From assembly GCA_963834725.1 (NCBI GenBank), contig CAWICN010000001.1, positions 3,782,001 through 3,846,000 on the forward strand: a stretch of 64,000 nt of DNA, read 5' to 3'. Below are positions 59,833 to 64,000 of the stretch, piece after piece; position 1 is the stretch's first letter, and every line of letters begins with the position of its first letter. Source of the stretch: PALSA-693 sp963834725 (lineage in GTDB: Bacteria > Actinomycetota > Acidimicrobiia > Acidimicrobiales > Palsa-688). Made by a program: the position numbers and the translations under genes. The notes beneath the pieces are model-generated. The model ran no database searches, was not told where the DNA came from, and saw nothing but the letters and a program-made list of their open reading frames with translations.

Positions 59833-61296
59833 CCAGCGGCCTTTGTGGTCCGGGACGAGGAAGACGAGGCCGACCATAAGGAGCATGAGAGCCGCTTCGG
59901 CCACGAAGGTGTAGGCCTGAGTAACGCCCGGATTACTGCTGCGAGCGAGCAGCGCGGTGGTGATGGAGACGCTCATGATGCCGCCCGACTGGCGGAACAT
60001 GCCTCGCAGGCCGGCGATCTGGGCGACCTGGTCGGGAGCGAGCTGCAGCGTGGCGTTGTTGGTGGCGGGGGTGGACACGCCCATTCCGAGACCGGTGAGC
60101 AGCGACCAGGCCGCCAGCCACAGGTAGGGCGGCAGGCTCGCCGGCACCTCGATGGCCAGCATGACCAGGCCAAAGGCGATGGCGCTGAACCCGGCGATCA
60201 TCGGCAGCCGGCAGCCGGTGCGCCGCAGCATCATGGCAGCCAGCCCGGCCAGGCAGACGGTTCCGATGGCCCGGGCGGTGAGCAGGGTTCCTGCGCTGGC
60301 CAGGGGCAGGTGGTAGCGATTCTGCGCATAGAGCGGGACCAGGGCGCTGAAGCCGAGTATGGCCGTGCCGAAGAGGACATTCACGATGTTCATGACCAGG
60401 AAGCTCTTGCCCAGGAGCAGCCGTACGGCGATAAATGGGGCGGGGCTGCGCCTGGAATGGCGCAGGAAGACGGCCCCCAGCGCGCACGCGGCCGCAAACG
60501 GGACGGCACAGCGGGGGTCCCATGGCTTCACCCCTGCCGATCCGAGGGTGGTTACGGCCAGCATGCCGAGCAGCATGGCGAGCGCCAGCAGGATGACGCC
60601 CACGACATCGAGGCTCGCCGCGGGACGCCGGACCCCCCTCGGCAGATACTTGATAGCGAGCACGATCAGCGCCATCCCGATCGGGACGTTGACAAAAAAG
60701 ATGCCCCGCCAGCTCCAGCCCTGGGCGATGAGCCCGCCGAACACCGGTCCCACAATTCCGCCAATGGGAAAGATGCTGGTGAACATGGCGAGAGCCTTGT
60801 CCCGATCCCGGCCGAAATGGTCGGCCACGATGCCCGACGCCGAGGGCATGAAGGCACCACCGCCCATGGCCTGGACCAACCGGAACGCCACCAGCATGTA
60901 GATGCTGGTCGACAGGCCACAGGCCAGCGAAGACGTGGTGAAGACCAGCGCCGACAACACGTAGACCTTCTTGCGGCCGAACTGGTCGGAGATCTTCCCC
61001 GCCAACGGCATCGCCATTATCTGCCCGAGCTGGTAGATGGTCACGGTCCATGCCGTCCAGTTGATGGTGGAATGCAGCGACCGGTCGATCGGGTGCAGGG
61101 CGGTGGCCACGATGGTGCTGTCCACGGCGGCCATGAACAGGCCGAGCGAGACGATGGCGAAGACAAGACGCCGTCGGGGTTGGGGTTCGCCGGCATCGAC
61201 TCCGGCGCCCGTGGCCGGCGGCCCCGTCCGGATCGGCAGCGTGGCTCGGGCGTCGTCGACGCGTTTGTTCCCGATTCCGATCTCGAGAGAAGACAT
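59830..61296 (-). CDS. MFS drug exporter (DHA2/EmrB-QacA type)
   Basis: A 488-residue MFS protein of the DHA2 group with about 14 predicted membrane helices. Motif D1 (LFMAAVDSTIVATALHPIDR) and motif A (GKISDQFGRKKVYVLSALVF) are conserved, motif C follows near GPVFGGLIAQGWSWRGIFFV, and the C-terminal block LVFLVPDHKGRW ends the protein. The family exports drugs, dyes or amino acids in exchange for protons. The translation starts at ATG 61296 after a short cytoplasmic tail (SSLEIGIGNKRVDD). A small dyad (61308-61319) lies just upstream. The stop codon lies inside the tandem repeat. Confidence 0.9.
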   Translation of the reverse strand: MSSLEIGIGNKRVDDARATLPIRTGPPATGAGVDAGEPQPRRRLVFAIVSLGLFMAAVDSTIVATALHPIDRSLHSTINWTAWTVTIYQLGQIMAMPLAGKISDQFGRKKVYVLSALVFTTSSLACGLSTSIYMLVAFRLVQAMGGGAFMPSASGIVADHFGRDRDKALAMFTSIFPIGGIVGPVFGGLIAQGWSWRGIFFVNVPIGMALIVLAIKYLPRGVRRPAASLDVVGVILLALAMLLGMLAVTTLGSAGVKPWDPRCAVPFAAACALGAVFLRHSRRSPAPFIAVRLLLGKSFLVMNIVNVLFGTAILGFSALVPLYAQNRYHLPLASAGTLLTARAIGTVCLAGLAAMMLRRTGCRLPMIAGFSAIAFGLVMLAIEVPASLPPYLWLAAWSLLTGLGMGVSTPATNNATLQLAPDQVAQIAGLRGMFRQSGGIMSVSITTALLARSSNPGVTQAYTFVAEAALMLLMVGLVFLVPDHKGRW

Positions 61297-61307
61297 GCCT
61301 TTGGTTA

Positions 61308-61319
61308 GCTTATCTAAGC
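61308..61319. promoter_or_regulatory. Small dyad upstream of the MFS gene
   Basis: GCTTA-TC-TAAGC (61308-61319) is an AT-rich perfect 5-bp-arm dyad 12 bp before the MFS start codon. It could be an operator overlapping the promoter; no regulator gene is adjacent. Confidence 0.35.
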
Positions 61320-61488
61320 GGTGTCGAGACCTGTACCGCTAAGCGTGTCCGGCTCTGTCGTACGGGCGGCGCCGGCCCCGTTCGGCCCGGGCGCAACATC
61401 GCGGGCATACGGCGGTCCACGCCTTTACGAGCGCCCACCGTCGGGCTCGTCCCGGAGCTCACTCCCCACCGGTCTGCGATGCCTGCGC

Positions 61489-63192
61489 TTACTCCCCGCA
61501 GGTCTGCGGTGTCTGGCCCGGGGAGAGTCCCGGCGGGATATAGACCCCGTCGTAGACCGACGAGGAGTCCGGGTTGACGGTCTGGGTTCCGGCGTAGGCG
61601 GCGTTGGCGACGGTCGTGGTCGTAGCTGCGGGCCCAGTAGCGGGCGGGTGAGCGGCCAACGCGCCAGCCGGCGGCGACGACCCGGTGACACCTTTCAGGC
61701 TCTGGCCGGTTACCACCTCGAGGTTGTCGACGGTCGGGGTGAGCGCCGGGTCATCGATCAGCGTGGCCCCGCCGATCAGCTCGCCCTGCAGTTGCTTGGC
61801 AGCAGCGAGCGAATCGGGCGCGTACTCAATCTCGGTGGTGGCAAGCCCGAAGTTCGGCACGTCCCCTGATACGGAGGCATGGTAACCAAGCTGCGACAGC
61901 TCCTGGCCGATCAGACCGGCCTGGCCACCGATACCGCTTCCGTTGAGCACCTCGATTCTTACCGAGGCCGGGCTGACGGTCATCGGAGCCGGCGCCTGAC
62001 GGTTCGATGCCTTGGCCGGGACGCTGGCTGGCGGCGCGGTCTGGCCTACGTTGAGCCATTGCTGGATCACGGCTGTGCCCTGCTGGGTCTCGGCGTCGAG
62101 AGCGCCCGGCACCGCGGCCGAGTTCTGGGTGGGATAGGTGTAGGAGGGGATGGTCGAGAGATTCGCCGACCGGAAGTCCTGGGCCAGAGAGAGTAGAAGA
62201 GAGTCGCTGAACGATGAATCGACGGTCAGGTTCTTGGTGATGCTGGCGATCACGTTATTGAGGACAATGGGATTGGTTGGCGCCACCCGCTTGGCTTTCC
62301 TGGCCAGGGCCTTAACGAACGCCTGCTGACGCTGAATCCGGCCCAGGTCACTCTCGGGATACAGCTGATAGTGCCATCCGCCGTTGAGGTAGTACTGGTA
62401 TTCGCGTGAGCGGACAAATGCCAGCGCCTGTGCTCCGGAGAGCTTGTAGCAGCCGGCGACTGGAATGCTCAGGTTGGAAAACAGGTCACGCGCCGGGGTG
62501 GGGAAGTACTGTTCCACGCCACCGACGGCGTCGGCGACCGCCTCGAAGGTGTCGAAGTTGAACACGGCGACATGGTTGATCTGAATCCCGAAGTCCTGAT
62601 CGAGCACGGTGACGAGCAGGGAGGGGTTTCCAGTGTTGAAGGCGGTGTTGATTCGGGTTGTTCCGTACCCGGGGACCGGCTCCAGGGTGTCGCGGGGAAT
62701 GGACAGCAGGGCCAAGGCCCGCTTCTTCGGGTTTACTCGCAACAGGATGATGCTGTCGGACCGTTGACCCTGAACAGCGGTCGTACCGCCAAACTGGCCG
62801 CCGCCATTGATGGACCGGGTGTCCGAACCGATCACCAGCATCGTGAAGGCCGCCCCAGCAGGACCGGACAGGCTCTGTGAGCTGCTGCCCTGAGCATGAA
62901 GGCCCGCCACGGGGATCCGGTTGATCTGCCCGAGCCTCCACTGGACGTACGCATAAGCGGAGCCTGACCCCAGGATGGCCAGCATGGTGAGGATGTTGGC
63001 GGCGATCAAGGCTCGGCGGGGCCATCTCCTCCGGCCGATGAGGGAGCGCTGGTGCTCGCCCTGGCCAGGTCCGGTCGAGGTCGGTTCACGACCGGGTGCG
63101 CCCTGGCGCGCCGAGCGCCGAAGCTCCTGTCCGAGCCGACGGAGACCTGCTTCTGGGTCGGTAAGCCCTGAGGACCCAACCCGCGCGGTCAT
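61489..63192 (-). CDS. LytR-CpsA-Psr (LCP) family cell-wall ligase with LytR_C domain
   Basis: A 567-residue membrane-anchored LCP protein. A cytoplasmic N-terminal tail and one helix (LIAANILTMLAILGSGSAYA) precede the LCP domain: GAAFTMLVIGSDTRSING, RSDSIILLRVNPKKRALALL with SIPRDTLEPVP, then NFDTFEAVADAVGGVEQYF. The SIPRDT arginine binds the pyrophosphate lipid. A C-terminal LytR_C domain (IEVLNGSGIGGQAGLIGQEL) follows. Such enzymes attach arabinogalactan, teichoic acids or capsules to peptidoglycan. ATG 63192 begins a Ser/Arg-rich tail. It is monocistronic here. Confidence 0.95.
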   Translation of the reverse strand: MTARVGSSGLTDPEAGLRRLGQELRRSARQGAPGREPTSTGPGQGEHQRSLIGRRRWPRRALIAANILTMLAILGSGSAYAYVQWRLGQINRIPVAGLHAQGSSSQSLSGPAGAAFTMLVIGSDTRSINGGGQFGGTTAVQGQRSDSIILLRVNPKKRALALLSIPRDTLEPVPGYGTTRINTAFNTGNPSLLVTVLDQDFGIQINHVAVFNFDTFEAVADAVGGVEQYFPTPARDLFSNLSIPVAGCYKLSGAQALAFVRSREYQYYLNGGWHYQLYPESDLGRIQRQQAFVKALARKAKRVAPTNPIVLNNVIASITKNLTVDSSFSDSLLLSLAQDFRSANLSTIPSYTYPTQNSAAVPGALDAETQQGTAVIQQWLNVGQTAPPASVPAKASNRQAPAPMTVSPASVRIEVLNGSGIGGQAGLIGQELSQLGYHASVSGDVPNFGLATTEIEYAPDSLAAAKQLQGELIGGATLIDDPALTPTVDNLEVVTGQSLKGVTGSSPPAGALAAHPPATGPAATTTTVANAAYAGTQTVNPDSSSVYDGVYIPPGLSPGQTPQTCGE

Positions 63193-63296
63193 GACGCGAT
63201 TTCAGTCAGTTCCACGTCGGGCGGGGGGCCTGGCACATCCAAGCGATCGTACCGGGCCGTCTTGTCGTCCGTGTCGCGGCCAGGTCCGGCCGAGAC

Positions 63297-64000
63297 TCAC
63301 TCGTCCGGTTCAGCCAGCCCAGCAACCCACGATGGCGCGTACTCCTCTGCGAAGTCCAGCATCCGCGCCCACGAGTCTCCGTGTCCCGATCGCCAGAGCG
63401 TGTCCCACGGGGCGATTCCGGCACCGGCCCGTCGGCGCAGGTGCTGATAGCTGCTGCGGATCCGGGCCACGATCACCCCCGGCAGCCGGCGCCGGTCACG
63501 GCCCACCAGGTGATATCCGGTGGCCAGTGCGCTCAGGCGCTCCATCACGGGCACCGGACCGGACCAACCCGCCTCGGTCGCGTCGGGAGAGATCGGGATG
63601 ACCCCGATGGCGCAGTAGGCGACGTCCCAGATCGGGGGCGCGGTCCGGCCGCGTCCCAATCGATGAAGGCCCAGCGCCCATCATTGATGACAAGGTTCCA
63701 TGCCGTTGGATCGTTGTGGCAGACGATGAGGCCTCGATCGTCGGCGTAGTCCATCGCATCGGCGGCCATCTCCGGGAACTGCCAGATGGCCTGGTCGCCG
63801 GGATCGAAGTCGGCGACGGCGTCGTGAAAATCCCGCAGCAGGCGACCCACGCCGGCGACGCTCTCTTGCGATCCGAGCAGACGCCGGTGTGCGGCCGGCC
63901 AGGGAACCTCGCCGGGGATGTACTCCAGCACCTCGCGGCCCTGGTCGTCGATACCGAGGACCTTCGGTGCCCCGGTGAACCCGCGCTGTTCCACGTGCCG
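63297..64000 (-). pseudogene. Phosphotransferase (APH-like), frameshifted and cut by the window edge
   Basis: The C-lobe of an APH/choline-kinase-like enzyme is visible. VLEYIPGEVPWPAAHRRLLG, DDRGLIVCHNDPTAWNLVIN (catalytic HxD-x4-N) and GRWAFIDWDAAGP (metal-binding D) are in one frame. After a single-base loss near 63640 the expected PIWDVAYCAIGVIPISPD and the end WARMLDFAEEYAPSWVAGLA are in the next frame. The N-lobe lies beyond 64000. The break sits in a C-rich run. If it is a sequencing error the gene is intact; otherwise it is dead. Confidence 0.85.

Noticed and set aside
59827..61308. 493-codon plus-strand open frame opposite the MFS gene
   Set aside because: It is antisense to a clear DHA2 transporter, is dominated by glutamine, glycine, histidine and arginine, and matches no family.

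Overview
The window is high-GC DNA from an actinobacterium (Actinomycetota). Evidence: G/C-biased third codon positions, GTG and TTG starts, two F420-type PPOX (flavin/deazaflavin split-barrel) proteins, an LLM-class flavin oxidoreductase fragment, a LytR-CpsA-Psr wall enzyme, PadR- and DrrAB-type transport operons, and families common in soil actinobacteria (DUF899, DUF1622, DUF1801, DinB, RibD-C reductases). The exact class cannot be read from the sequence. No rRNA, complete tRNA or core housekeeping cluster is present. This looks like an accessory, highly rearranged stretch with many gene fragments. Several frame breaks sit in short homopolymers, so some apparent pseudogenes could be sequencing or assembly errors.

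Layout. 0-4.1 kb is mobile-element debris: an edge fragment of a partition-like DNA-binding gene with paired operators, the 3' half of a group II intron joined to a carboxylesterase tail, two 30-bp iterons before an excisionase-type HTH gene, a winged-helix/MNT nucleotidyltransferase plus HEPN pair, and the 3' half of a tRNA that looks like an attachment site. 4.5-8.0 kb is a complete PadR / ABC ATPase / FtsX-type permease operon. 8.5-13.8 kb holds a damaged two-component system, divergent from a lipoprotein / membrane-fusion / MacB-type permease / lipoprotein cassette that is itself broken.

13.9-21.7 kb is a gene graveyard (lipase, carboxylesterase, alcohol dehydrogenase, LLM oxidoreductase, acyl-CoA synthetase, IS3), with a decayed protein made of about ten helix-turn-helix repeats at 18.8-20.5 kb. 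22.0-24.3 kb is an intact, overlapping three-gene operon (TIGR04255-like, HTH-like, unknown); this is the best candidate for an undescribed system. 24.4-33.1 kb mixes fragments with small intact genes: FAD monooxygenase, DUF1801, DinB and PPOX. A nearly complete ISAzo13-type insertion sequence with terminal inverted repeats and a -1 slippery heptamer occupies 33.1-35.1 kb.

35.5-39.7 kb is a cluster of four RibD-C/dihydrofolate-reductase-like genes with an ankyrin and an SRPBCC protein; a fifth reductase paralogue lies at 50 kb. 41-51 kb carries mostly intact metabolic and stress genes: acyl-CoA dehydrogenase, SDR, ArsR/SRPBCC pair, MFS transporter, HAD, DUF899, DUF1622. 51-64 kb carries a large secreted cysteine-containing protein, a DrrAB-type ABC exporter with its own regulator and a perfect operator, a hemerythrin-like protein, a Baeyer-Villiger monooxygenase/esterase operon, a DHA2-type MFS exporter bordered by an 18-bp tandem repeat, an LCP-family protein and a broken phosphotransferase running off the right edge.

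Working together: several modules pair a local regulator with an export or detoxification function (PadR-ABC, two-component-MacB-like, GbsR/MarR-like-DrrAB, ArsR-SRPBCC). The monooxygenase and esterase form a likely ketone-to-ester-to-alcohol-plus-acid route.
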